Below are positions 1 to 13,000 of a DNA stretch of 64,000 nucleotides, one piece after another (within the stretch, counting starts at the first letter, position 1; the number at the start of each line of letters is the position of its first letter). The notes below the pieces were generated by a model. That model made no database searches and had not been told where the DNA came from. It was given only the letters and a program-made list of their open reading frames with translations. A program made the position numbers and the translations under genes. Source of the DNA: Dastarcus helophoroides (lineage: Eukaryota; Arthropoda; Insecta; Coleoptera; Bothrideridae); NCBI GenBank assembly GCA_028583605.1, contig CM053333.1:15728638-15792637 (forward strand). The letters run 5' to 3'.

Positions 1-40
1 GCTAGAAGCGCTGGAACTTAAATTAAGGTTTGAAACTTTT

Positions 41-71
41 TTTATTTTATTATTTATTTATTTATTATTAT

Positions 72-102
<31 letters not shown>

Positions 103-103
103 G
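41..103. repeat. TTA/ATT-type microsatellite
   Basis: This is a run of TTTA and TTA units that ends in an almost pure (ATT)n stretch. It is ordinary simple sequence in the intergenic region upstream of SZT2. Confidence 0.85.
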
Positions 104-1217
104 CAGCATGCTGTCACTTTTTATGTCAGATTTTAGTGCTATTGATAAATATATAAATATAATCAAGATTCAGGTGGCGACAACGAAAAATAAAATTGAT
201 ATATAAATAATACCATACTCCATGCCCGATTCGTGCGGCTACTATCGCCTCTCACGGTCGTTTCATGTTTCACAGTTTATATAAATATTTTTAAAACCAC
301 ATAAAACTTTCATATAAAATATTTAAATAGATTTATGTAAAATTTCTATCAGGAGAATATAAATATTCATTTTTACAGAAATGAAGTATATTTCAAGAAC
401 GAAACAATATATAATTTAAAATTTTACATATATTGTTTGATTTATTAAATATTCATGAAAAATAATTATGTTGTGAACGGCGCCTCATAGTGTACTGGTC
501 CTTCGAATATTTAACAACAATCAATTTAAATACCCGAATAGTGATCGGCATCGGCAGTTCAGATTTCTAGCCCAATATTCGGAATGCAGTAGACCCGTCT
601 AAAAATGTTTGGAAGGTGTTATCGGAAAATCAATTTTGGCGAACTATAAAGTACTTCTCCCTTATAGTCCGAAACTTTTTGAAAAAGAGCATCTTGTAAT
701 CTGAATAATTACATATAAAAATGATGAGATAAAATCTATACTTAAGATTATACAATATTAAACTTCACGAATTAAGCAACAACAAAATAATAATAATAAA
801 TAACACAAGGTTTATTACAGAATTAACGTAATACGTATTGATGTAAATCAATACATATTTTATATAATTATTATTATTTACTACTTCGAAGATACATAGA
901 TAATTGTCGTGGTGAATTACAAGGGATGTCGGATAAAACAAGGGTCTTCGTCACTAAGATTCTAGCCTTAATAATCTAAATAAATAAAGGTTTCATATTT
1001 TAACACGATCGGTAAAGAGGTTATGAAATGATTAATTAAATTATTTTTTATAACAACTTTGAAAGTCTGCAATTCGAAAAGTAAACATTTTTTATTAATT
1101 TTTTTTCGTAATTCGTATTTATTTATCATTCCGAATCAACTGCCAACGTTGTCTTTGAAATTTGTAAATACCCTGTATAACCTTGTATGTTAAATAAAGT
1201 GTTAATTATGTTTCTAT
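104..1217. other. Intergenic AT-rich sequence
   Basis: I see no supported gene here on either strand, only short ORFs without family resemblance. A CCCTGTATA-like string near 1170 looks like common insect mariner ends, but I could not find a partner. Confidence 0.5.
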
Positions 1218-1249
1218 TTGGTGTTATCATTTCCAATGTCTCCGTTGGT

Positions 1250-2480
1250 TGCAAGGATTGCGAAATCTGTGAATTTTTTTTTAATATTTCGATTTTTTCT
1301 GTTCAATATTCATCTTTTTCATAGACAACTATTCTCAAATTTGACCGTTTTTTCAAAATTTAACTTTCGGTGGGAGATTTTTATTGTTTTCTCGAAGTTT
1401 CGTCTTTTTGCTCAAAATACGTTTTTTTTTCTAAAATTTACATGTTATTTTAAAACTCGGGTTCTTTTTAAAATGTCTTCCTTTGGAAAATTTTAAGTTT
1501 TTCCTTAATATTTGACCCTCGAAATTTCAATCGTTTTTTTTCTAAATTTCCTCTTTTGTTTTAAATTCTTATTTTAGGTTTTTTTCTAAAAATTTAGATC
1601 TTTTAGAATCTAAATGTCCAGAAATTTGACTGAATTTCTAAGGTTTCTAGAAATTTCAACTTTTCCTAGAAATTCATCTTTTCCTCGAAATTTTGTTCTT
1701 TTCTCTTAAAATATGTGTTTTTTCTAAAATTTGAATTTATTTATCCCTAAATTCTATTTTTTGGTCTTTTCATTAAAGAATTATTTTTTTCAAAATCCTG
1801 TCATTTTTTCTTAAAATAATAATTTTGAAGAATAAAATCGTAATTTAAAAAAAATTAACAACTCAGAACGATTCGAAGTTTTATAAATGTTTTATTTTGA
1901 CAAAAATACGCAATTTTTAAAAATTCGAAGTCATTAAAAAGATCTTGAAATTAAAAAAAATATTTTTAATCAATCAAAATTCCTAAAAGAGTAAAAGTTA
2001 AAAAAAAATGCAAACTTTCAAGAAAAGAGATAGAAACGTTGGTTGGCGATTTAAATTTTCAAATAGACAGAAATTAAAAAAAAATCAATGTTTGAAAATC
2101 TTGAGTTTTGAGTCACAATTTTAAAAAAGTCGACATTTTAAACTTTCTATTTTAAATGAAAAGACGAAATTTTCAACAAACTTTGCAATACTCAAAAAAA
2201 GTGGAAATTAAAAAAAATAAAATGTTCAATGTCGACATTTTGAAAAAAAAACGAAGAAATCAAAATTTTGGAAAAAGGACGAAATCTTCAAAAAAGTGAA
2301 TTAATTTTAAAATTTGCTAAAAAAACTGTCAAATCTCAACTTCAATTTTTGAAAAAATGTCGAAATTTTAAGATCAACAAATTCAGAACAAAACAAAATT
2401 CAGAATTTACTAAAACTAAATTGATTTTGAGAGAAGAAACCAAATTTCGAGAAAAACTTTTAAATGTGATCGGTATTTGT
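1250..2480. repeat. Degenerate GTCGAAATTTTC repeat field, orientation flips inside
   Basis: From about 1270 to 1800 the repeat reads as TTTTTCTCGAAATTTCGAC-like units, the minus orientation. From about 1880 to 2480 it reads as GTCGAAATTTTCAAAAAA-like units, the plus orientation. Single units are strongly diverged. Phe-rich and Lys-rich ORFs at 1218-1496 and 2268-2579 are translations of this repeat and are not genes. Confidence 0.75.
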
Positions 2481-2489
2481 TCAAACTGG

Positions 2490-2700
2490 CAACAAATTTG
2501 TACAATTTTGGAAGCAAATCTATTCAAACTAGAAACGAATTTGTTCAGACTAGAAATAAACTTATTTAAATTAATATAAAATTGTTTAAATTAGAATCAA
2601 ACCTATTCAAATTACAAGCAAACCTATGCAAATTAAAAGCAAATTTGTTAAGACTGGAAGCAATTAGAAGCAAATTTGTTAAAATTAAGAGCATTATTAT
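2490..2700. repeat. 21-bp tandem minisatellite
   Basis: About nine imperfect copies of a 21-bp unit close to CAAATCTATTCAAACTAGAAA lie head to tail. Because 21 is a multiple of three, one frame stays open and reads as a heptad-like NLFKLET pattern. I regard this as a by-product of the repeat. Confidence 0.75.
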
Positions 2701-2941
2701 TTAAAAATGCATATTTTAATTCTTTTCATGTATAATTTCAGCATTTTGCGGGCATATTTGCATGCACATTTAAAGCTTTTTATGTTGCACATAATCCGGT
2801 CTCTATTAATAAGTATTGTAAATCCTATAACAATCTTTAATCATTAATTGAGAAAGAGTTATTTATTTATTTACGTTTTGCTGGGCTGGGACTATTTCAC
2901 CTCAATCTCCTTAAATCCAGTTAAAATTCATATTCTTGTAA

Positions 2942-3028
2942 TCAGTCAGTCTAGCTTAGCTGGTTAAGGCGGCAGATTTTGCTTCATAGGTCTGATAGGT
3001 CGCAGATTTAAACCCCGCTATCGATGAT
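2942..3028 (+). repeat. tRNA-related sequence, possibly a tRNA-derived SINE head
   Basis: The string TAGCTTAGCTGG matches the tRNA A box. About 50 nt later AGATTTAAACCCC resembles a B box in which the invariant C56 has become T. The first stem pairs poorly and no clean cloverleaf forms, so a tRNA pseudogene or the promoter part of a SINE is more likely than a working tRNA. Confidence 0.4.
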
Positions 3029-3029
3029 G

Positions 3030-4022
3030 CGTTTTTTAATAGTATTACACATCCTAATCATAGCTAAATTATACTGTTAACATTAGAGCATGTTGGTAAC
3101 ACAAATTAGTGTCATGGTAATGCCAAATCATAATTGGTCCCGCTATCTAAAGCCACTCAACGCGCCCAAAGAAATTTTCACTTCAATAAATAGAAATTTC
3201 GAAGAAAAGTTCTAAATTTGAGGAAAGAAGATTTCTAAAAAAGTTCTTAAACTGATATTCGTGCTAGACCTTTGTAGTTAGTAGTTTAATAGTTAACTTA
3301 ATAAAGCCAGTATTAAAGGCTACAGAAAGCTTGTTTTTTAGTTGTCTCGATTTCAAAACCGAAATCTCAATTTTCTTAAACCTTTATCCCGAAAGGCCCC
3401 ACCGAATTGTAGTAATTAAAAAATAACGATACGCTAATTAGGTAATTAGGAAAACGCGAGTCTACTGAGAAGGTTCAATCCATGCAATTACCGGAGTCTT
3501 AAATAAAACTTGCTATAAAATTAATAAGTGTGGGCAAATTAATTCTAGTATAAGCTGCAACAACCAAAACAGCGGTGTATTACGTGTTGCAAACTTTTGG
3601 AACATTTGATCTACTTCGATATGTAATTTCGTGGTATGGTTTTTGTACGGTATGGCGCTTGATGGATTTTCAAATCAAAACAAACTGTCCATTGCTATTT
3701 AGGTTAGGTTAGCTGTCAGTCGTGATGTAATACTTAGAAGCGATTGAACGCAAATATTTGTTTATTGATACATGAATAAGTTTATTGTATATATGTAGCA
3801 ATTATAGTGAGTGTTTAGATAGTATAGTCTTGTACATATTTTCTCGGTAGTCATTTCATATATTAAAGCTAGCGCATAAGCCTAAAAAAAACCCGAAGAC
3901 AGGTTAGTTTATTAATATACGCGATTTTACGACTAAAACATTATCATTCCACGTGTTTTTATGTTATTTTGATTAACGTTGTAGACCGTCGATTAGATAT
4001 GTGTAGCGAGTGTTAATTTATT
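3030..4022 (+). promoter_or_regulatory. Presumed SZT2 promoter and 5' leader region
   Basis: This is the non-repetitive stretch directly before the SZT2 start codon. I see no convincing TATA box or defined initiator, so the transcription start cannot be placed. The start codon has A at -3 and G at +4. Confidence 0.3.
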
Positions 4023-4077
4023 ATGGAACTTGATTCCCAAAATTTGAATTCTGATGGAGTTGAATTATCAGGTGCAG
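4023..4077 (+). CDS. SZT2: SZT2 exon 1 (residues 1-18)
   Basis: It begins at an ATG with good context and encodes MELDSQNLNSDGVELSGA, then a GTAAGC donor in phase 1. The phase fits exon 2 and the joined frame stays open. SZT2 N-termini vary, so similarity cannot confirm it. A 14.75-kb intron follows. Confidence 0.65.
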
Positions 4078-7000
4078 GTAAGCTTTAATATTTATTATTG
4101 TTATATTTTCATATGTTAGGGAATGTAGGTCAAAAGCAATAAAATAAATCAGTGGCAAAATCTAGAAATATGTAACATTCGAATATTTTAGTGTTATCAA
4201 GTTTTACAGTTAATCACATTTATGTTTTTATTTATTTTATTTAAAATTACACATGCGATGTAAATTTATTTAGTTAATTATGTTTAAATGTAAATCAATA
4301 GTTGAATTATCATTTTAAAATTACAATAACCTTTTTGTGCAATTCGGACGATTTTTCCTGTATAACGTTTGTTGATTGAACTGTCAAGCTGAATGTGGTG
4401 CGATTCAAAAAATGTTTCCTTAATATGAACGATCATAGAATTCTCATTAAAAATAGATTTTCTTCCAAGTCCAAAACAAAATTGAGTAAAACTTTCAATT
4501 ATAATAATCTGTCTGAATGTCTCGGAAATAACACAGTAATTTTTTCTAATATCACAAAGGAATGTTTTTATGTCAAAGTTATTAATATGGAATACCACAG
4601 AATATTCCCTTCTTTAAGTATGGTGTCAAATTCCTGAATGCCCATAGATGATAATTTAATTGAAAAATAATCAATTGTATAAAGTACGATTAAAAAATCT
4701 GAAAAAGTCAGACGCCATTAAATATCGATTCTTATTCTTATCATTTAACGTAGACTAAATACAAATTTTACCACTTGATACTTCTCGAAGTCTCAACTAT
4801 GCGTAATATGTACGACATACAGAGCAAAACATTTAGAATAGTCTCCTATATTCTTCCATTCGCCGGTTGAAATATAGATCTGCGTTTTAATTATACTATC
4901 ATTTAAATCGTAAAAACCCAGTTTACCTAAAGTTAATGAGTTTAAAATATTTCAAACAAATTATTTACATTTTTGTATCTTGAATCAAGCATCATAATAT
5001 TTATGACAAAATACCTTGCAGTAAAAAATATTCACGAATAGTTTAGTTTTTATAATGCATCACCAATTTTCGATATGATTGACCTTAACGCGTACTATAT
5101 AGTCTTCAGAAGGTCGAAAAACGAATCGCACGCTACCCGAATGTGGCTTTGTGGTATTTTGGACCATTCCGGGCGAAGGACTTGCTTGAAACGATCAACA
5201 CTTTGGTAATTTTTACTGCCACCCCTGCTCTTTAGAATGCTTCAAATAGAGAAGTCCATCGAATTTGCATCTGCAAAATTTGCTAGCCACTTTGTCGAAG
5301 AAATAAAGTGTGAAAAGTTGTTTTTTAGCTATTCATGGTTGACACGCGCTTTATGAGACTATGTCAAATCGTGCTGAAAAGTTCACGATCTGCAATCGAA
5401 ATTGTGCGCCTAAAACTTAAATGCTACCTCTAGAACAGTTTCACGATACAAGCCTGGGTTTATTTTGATCCTGCGATCCAAAAAACCGAAAGAAGAGCGA
5501 CCATCGGCGGTTACAGCAGACCATACCATCACCATTGGTGCCCTTTGCTTTTTAATAAGCATCCGGGGGTGTAAATTTTCAAAAAACCTTTAGCAAGTTA
5601 ACTTTGTTATTTTGTTTGCTAATATGTTACTCAATTAGGAATGGGGCTTGGCCAGAGAAAACAAAATTCGGTACCTTACCACTTGCGGCCAAACGAAGAA
5701 ACTCCTTGGCTCGTTTCGCTATAACTTTTTTTTGTTTTAGTGTAAGACTGGGTATTTTCTAGAGTTTTAAGGGCTTTAATCAGAGCTCATTTCGTAATAT
5801 CCGTTACACGCTTTGCGCTGATATTTTCAGATAATTCGGACAAATTTTCGAATCAGCAGCCAAATTTCTGCCATAACTTTTCGATAATCTCTACAGATGT
5901 TGATGTCCTTTTTTGACCACCACTATAACGTTTCGCAACAATGACGGTATCATTAGATCTATATATGGTGCGAGTCACAAGAAATTTATTTACGTCCAAA
6001 TACTGGAACTCTAACAATCGCCTTTTACGATTTTTCAACCAAATATAAAGGAATAACGCTGTTCGGTTTAAACTCTGTGATTTAAAACTTTTTTCTTTCA
6101 AAAAGAACATGGGAGATGTTCTGTACACTTGTAAACAATATAATGAAGTACCATCAAGTAAATGTTTAGACTATTACCGATAGTTTGGCAGATGTAGTGG
6201 TTTGAATTTAATTGACAGTTAAATTGCGTCACCTTGTATAGGGAGTGGAGATTTTGAGAAATGTTTAAAATATAGGTCAAAAGTTCGAGAAAAAGTGGGA
6301 ACTCTGTGTAAAAGTTTTCACAAAAATTCGAAATTTTTAAACAAAAATTCGATTTCAAAATAAACTGGACTTTTGAAAAATAATAGTAATTTTCAAATAG
6401 TCAAAATTTTGAAAAAAAAAGTCAAAATTTTCGAAAAAAATTTGAATCTTCAAAAGAATTCGAAATGTCCGAAAAATTAAAAGTCAAGGAAAAATAGAAA
6501 TTTTGAAAAAGTGGCAGATTGGTGTAGAAATTTTCAACAAAAAGTCGATTATTTTTCTTTAGAAGAAGTTCAAAATATTGAAGAGTCGAAAATTAAAAAA
6601 AAAACTCGAAAAATGATCTTCATGTTCAGTAAGTCAAGATTTTGAAAAAAAGTCGTTTTCGAAATAAAGTTCAAATTAAAAAAATATATATATTGAAATC
6701 TCCGAAAAATGAAAAATGTTGAGGAAAAATCGTGATTTTGAAAAAAGTCGAAATTTCCAAAAAAGTTCATATTTTCAAAAAAAAAACTCTTAAATTTTTC
6801 AATATAATTTCAATAAAAAGACGAAATTTTCCAAAAAAATGTTGAAGGAAAATGAAAATTTTTAATTATCTACATTTTTAAAAAGGTCAAAATTTTTAAA
6901 AAAGTCGAAAGTTAAAAATAAAGACGAGACAAAATCTACAGAAAAAGTTGGAATTTTGAAAAAGGCGAGCTTTTCTAAAAACGAAGTCGAAATAAAGAAA

Positions 7001-10000
7001 ACGAAATTTTCAGCAAGTCAAAATTTTAAAAAAAAATTCAAAATTTTTACAAAAAGTTGAAATTTTAAAAGAAGTCGAATTTACATAGAAAAAGACGAGA
7101 TTTCCAAAAAAACGTCGACATCTTAAAGAAAAGCAAACATTTTTAAAGGTCATAATTTTCAAAAATGTCAAAGTTCTCAAAAAAAGTCGATATTAAAAAA
7201 ATAAAATATTATGGCAGTTGAAATATTGAAAAGGTGCAAATTTTCCAAAAAAAAGTCGAAATTTTCAAAAGAAAGTTCAAATTTTTGAAAAAATGCAAAA
7301 TTTTAAGAAAAAGACGAAGTCTTAAAAAAAATCGAAATTTTTCAAAAAATTGAAAATTTAAAAAAAAAGAAAATAAAAAGACGCGGACATTTTCAAAAAA
7401 AAGTCGAAATTTTATAATAAAGTCAAAATACTGAAAAATAGTCGAGATTTTTAGTAAAAAAGTCAAAAGTTTCAAAAGGGTAGAAATAAAGAAAAAACTT
7501 CAAAGTTTGAATAAAAGCCCTTAATTGTCAGTCCCCATTTTTAAAAAGAGTCAAATTAAAAAAATACATTTAAAACAAATCTGTAATTTCGTACCGGAAA
7601 TTGGAATTTTGAAAATGTTCAAATATTGAGATTTTTAAAAAAATCGAACTTTTCGGAAAAGTGGAAACGTGTAACTTTGGACAAGTCGGTATTTCCAAAA
7701 ATAGTTGGAATTTTTAAAATAGGTCGAAATTGGAAAAAAGTCGAAATCTCAAAAGTCTAACTATTGAAAAAAATGAGGAAAATTTCAAGAAAATGCCAAA
7801 ATGTTTAAAAAAGTCGAAATTTTTAAACGAAGACGAATTTACACAAGAAAGAAAAAATTTTCTGAAAAGTGAAAATTTTAAAGAAATTTCAACATTTTTT
7901 TAAAAAGTCGAAGTTTTTAAAAAGAAGTCGACATAAAAAATAAAAATATTGGGAGAAATTGGAATTTTGAAAAGAGGTTGAACCTTAAAACGCGGAAATT
8001 TTCAATTTTCGGTAGGTGGTAGACTGGAACTTTCAGTCGTCTGAGGTAGTACCACCCCACGTATCACTAGGAAGCGGTGAAATGATGCTTACATCATGTT
8101 TCCGTCTCTGACACGTGAGTCGGTTTCTGATATTCTTTTTTCCTCTTCCTGTCCTTTTCCTTATTTCGTTTTTTCATCTCCTCTGATTTTTTCTTCTAAT
8201 TATTAAAAACAAAGATGATGGATTCTCTTCGTGCAAAAAATTCCGGACGTAAACTACCCTCCCGTTCGGATGTCCGGGTGGAGGGTGTACAAGGGCATCC
8301 AAAATCGACGGAAAATTTTAATATACCACGGGCCAAGTTTTTTTCAAACAATGTATTCAAAATTGAATTTCTGTAACATTCGGGGTCCAAACTCAAATCT
8401 AAACTCGGTTCATCAACACCTTCAAAAGGAAAGACCCCATGTGCTGTCTCTGACAGAAACCCAAGTATCCCCATCCATCAATACAGTCCATTTGCTTTGC
8501 CCTAACTACGACTCGCACACAAAATTTCGACACAATAGGGGAATTTGTGCTTTTACGCGAAGCGACCTGTCCTGCCAACAAGAAGAAGCACTGGAATCTG
8601 CTGATCATGATGTGATTTGGCTGAAAATCTGCTCCAAAAACGAAGTAATATTCATTTGTTCACTTCATTTGTCTCCAAACGATCCCTCATACAAACAGCT
8701 CTTCTCTTATCTCTCCGTAATCTTTGATCGCCTACAGACGAATTATCCAAAAGCTGAGGTTGTCTTTCTCGGTGACTTCAACGTACACAACATCCCCTGG
8801 TTAAGGTTTTCCTCCCGAACTCACGACGCGGAAAGGGTGGCAGAGGCTTTCGCCATTACTTGTGGACTATCGCAATTATTTGAGGGACCCACAAGAATTC
8901 CTGATGTAGATACCCATCAACCTAATCTACTCGACCTTTTCCTTACAAATTCACCAAATTCGTATAAAATCTCTGTGACATTACCGCTTGGAAATTCGGA
9001 TCACAAGCTTGTAGCAGGCTCTCGCTCGCTTCATATACCACCTCCTTCCCAGACGCAGTTCCGTAGGGTTTGGCACTTTAACTCTGCAAACTGGGAAGAA
9101 TGAAGAGACTTCTTTGCATCTTTCCCATGGCAGGAAGTCTGTTTTAACTCAGACAACCCTTCCTTAGTCGCCGAATCCATCACGGAAACTATCCTGATTG
9201 CTATGGAATGCTCAATTCTCCACTCCCAAAACAAGTCTGCCTCCAGTCAATCTTGGCTCAGTAAAATATGTGCTCGGGCTGTCTCCTGCAAAAATCGCGC
9301 ATATCGTCGTTGGCGAAATAATCCCGCAGTCGAGACTCGGACCATATTTTTAGATGCACGAAATTCTTGTAAACAGGTTATTGACGAGGCAAAAGGTGAT
9401 TTTGATCGTAAAATGCGCCAGAGGCTTATTAACTGTCCGAACGGTTCCAGGTCCTTTTGGGAATTTGCAAAGTCGATTGCAAAGAATTTTACACCTTCAA
9501 ATTTTCCACCTTTACTCGATGAAAATGGCAATATTGCTACTACCTCCAAAGAAAAGGTTGAAAAGGCCTTAATGTTTGCTGAAAATTCCAATCTTGATTC
9601 TCGAAATTCAGAACCTCCTATTCTCCCTAATGTTGGCACTTCGATGACTGAAGTTGTTTTCAGACAACGCACAATCAGGAAGATTCTCCTTGAGCTCGAC
9701 ACATCGAAAGGTTCTGGCCTTGATGGTATTCCCGCTGTTCTTAAAAATTGCGCCCCAGAGTTGACTTCTGTCCTAAGCAAATTGTTCACACTTACTTGTT
9801 CTCTTACAACAAAGGTGTATTCTCTAACATCTGGAAATCTGCTAGAGTGCAGCTTGTCCCTAAAAAGGGAAAAAGGAATCTGGCTAACGACTATCGCCCT
9901 ATATCTTTGTTACCCGTTATATCTAAAGTGATGGAAAAGGTTATCAACATCGAGATTCTCAAATATCTGGAGGAAAATAGAATCATCTCCGACAGGCAAT

Positions 10001-13000
10001 ACGGTTTTAGACAATAACATTCCACTGACGATCTACTGGCATATGTTACTCATATCTGTAACTCAGCTATGGAAAAACATTGCCATTGGATATCTCAAAG
10101 TCTTTCGACAGAGTCTGGCACCGATCTCTTCTCGCCAAATTAACATCTTATGGTCTTCCTCCTGGACTCTGTCATTTGATATCCAATTTTCTCGCTGACA
10201 GATTTCTTCAGGTTGTCGTCGATGGCATCTCATCCGAGACATTCGCAGGGGTGCCTCAGGGGTCTGTTCTGTCTCCTACTTTATTTTTGTTACACATAAA
10301 CGATCTCTTAGCTTTATTTTCCAATCCTATATACAACTACCCAGATGATAATAACCTTGTGTCATCTTTTTTCTCTGACAAACCATTATCTATCGCTGCT
10401 TCAGATCGATTAAGGGAACAGCAGATACAGACGATTAATCGGGATCTCAAGATTATTCTGGAATGGGGTAAAAACAATTTGGTCGACTTCAACGCTTCAA
10501 AAACTCAGGCCGCGGTTTTCTCTAAGAAAACATCAAGGGATAATGCAACCAACATACTCATGGACGGTAAAATCCTTCCGATGGGATCTAATCTATCTAT
10601 CCTAGGAGTGAATGCGAGCACTAACTTCTCTTGGGACGATCATGTGCGCGCCATTGCCAAATCCGCCTCTCAGAAGTTAGGCTTTTTTTATAGCTAAAAA
10701 GTACTTCACATCTCATCAGCTACTCACACTATACAAAGCTCAAGTTAGGCCAACACTAAAATACTGTTCTCATATTTGGAGTTCAGCCCCAAAGCACGCT
10801 TTAGCTCTTTTGTCTCTCTTTTTTATAAGTACTATCATGGAAGATGCACGAAGGACCTAATAAGATTGATTCCCCCAAGGGCAAGAATCTTGAGGCATAC
10901 AAGACAGTCGGAGACAGCAAATTCCTGTGCGGTCCAGCTTGACACAGTGAGGACTTCTGTCTACGGAGACTCTTTTTTCTATAGAACTTCCAAGTTATGG
11001 AACTTGTTACCGAAAGGAATTTTCAAAGCATAATGGGGTTACTCTTTGCGAGTGGATTAAAAAAAAAAGTTTCCAAAAATGTCAAAATTTTTAAAAAATA
11101 ATCGATTTTCTCAAGAAAAGTCGAAATTTTCAGTCCAAATAAATTTCGAGGAACGTCCAAGTTTTCTAAATAGTTCAAATTTTGAAAAAAAGCCTTAACT
11201 TTTAAAAAGAGAGCCCGCATTTCCAAACAAAGTCGAATTAAAAGAGACCTTCACAAAAACATTCCAACTTCGATAATTTTTAAAAAATTGTCGAATATCA
11301 ATTTTTAAATATGGAATTTTTAAAAAAGGTTGAAATTTTCAAAAAAGTTGAACTATTCAAAATAAAATCGAAATCTGTTTCGATACCTTCAAAAAGGTTG
11401 AAATTTTCAAAATAGGTTAAAATTTTGAAAAAGTCAAACTTTTCAGAAACTGGCAAAATCTCGTGAAAAGGTATAAGGTTTCAGTTTAAAAAACGAAATT
11501 TTTAAAAAAAGTCGTTCTTTTCAGCAAATTCAACCATTTACAAACAAAGAATCAAAAAACGAGGAAATTTGCAAATTAATTTGATACATTAGAAATCTGG
11601 AAAGTTGTAAATATCGATTTTTTTTAAGTCGAACAGTGTAAAGGAAATACCGAAATTTCAAAAAAAAATCAAAATTTTTGAAAAGTCAATATTTTAAACA
11701 AAAATCAAAATTAAAAAACAATCAAAATTACAAGAAAAAGTCGAAATTTTGAAAAATTTCGAAAAGTGTCCAAAAAGTCATGATTTTGAGAAAAAGTTGA
11801 AATTTTTCGCTATAAGATAAATTTTTCATAAAAAAGTTGGAATTTTCAAAAAAGTTGAAATCTTGCCATTTTGAGGAAAAGCCCTTGACAAATGTTAATA
11901 TTTTCAAAAAAGTCGAATATTTCAAATAAAATAGAAATTTTAAGAAAGTTTAAATTTCGAAAAAACGTCGAAATTTTTAAAAATAAAAATAAAAATTTTT
12001 TTTAAATAAAACCGAAATCTTTAAAAACAGGCAAAATCTTGAGAAAACGTTGAAGAAGAAAGTAGAAAATTTTCCAGTTAAAAAAATTGAAATTTAAAAA
12101 AATCGATCTTTTCAAAAAAAGTCGATCTTTTCAAAAAAAGTCAAAATTTTCAATAAAAATCAAAAAGGACTATATTTTGAAAAAAGTTTTTTAAAAATCG
12201 ATATTTTTAAAAAAGCTTGAAATTAAAAAAAAACATTCCAATTTTCAAAGACAGTCAAAAAATGAAAATTTGGAGGTCGAAATTATTTTTAAAAAAGTCG
12301 AAATTTTGAAAAATATGGAACTTTCTAGTCAGTAGATATTTTGTAAAATGTCGAAATTTGAAATAAAGTCGAGATTATCAAGAAGACGAAAAGTTGCAAA
12401 AAGTTAAAATTTCGAAAAATCGAAATAAGTCAATTTATCAGAAAAAGTTTTCAAAAAAAATTGAAATTTTCCAAAAAAAAGACAAATGTCGAGAAAATGT
12501 AGACATTTTGATAAGTCGACATTTCGAGAAATCAGAATTTAAAAAAATCGAAATTTTTAAAAATGTCCCATTTGTAAAAAAAAGTTGTTTTCAAAAAAAT
12601 TGAAATTTTCCAAAAAAAAAAGACAAAAATAACCAGAAAATGTAGACATTTTGATAAGTCAGCATTTCGAGAAGTCAAAATTTAAACAAATCGAAATTTT
12701 TAAAAATGTCCCATTTATCAAAAGTTGAAAATTCCAGTAGAGCTTGAAAAGAGAGGTAGTGTGAGAACGACGATTTCAGCCAGAAAAACCTTAAAATGGG
12801 TAATTGGAATCGGGATGCCCTAGAAAGAGTTAAAATTGAAAAAATAAAGCCGTTGTGAAGAAGACTTGAACGATTTGATTTAAAAAAAAATAATTTGACT
12901 ATTTGCATTATTCAGTATTGTTAGACATCGACATCGGTTTAATTAAATCATGCGTCAGAGCATTAAGAGAGCACAGATGAAGAGATACAAATTTTGTGAA

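Noticed and set aside
1218..2579. Phe-rich and Lys-rich ORFs
   Set aside because: They are translations of the degenerate repeat, and one begins at TTG. The same kind of ORF appears in every repeat field on the strand set by orientation.
3697..3712. AGGTTAGGTTAG, resembling the insect telomere repeat TTAGG
   Set aside because: Only about two and a half units, far from any array; chance or ordinary promoter-proximal sequence.
6240..8010. Repeat field considered as a CRISPR array or satellite
   Set aside because: Units vary in length and sequence, with no constant repeat and no spacer pattern; the genome is eukaryotic.
9247..9789. 180-codon minus-strand ORF
   Set aside because: Antisense shadow of the retrotransposon reading frame.
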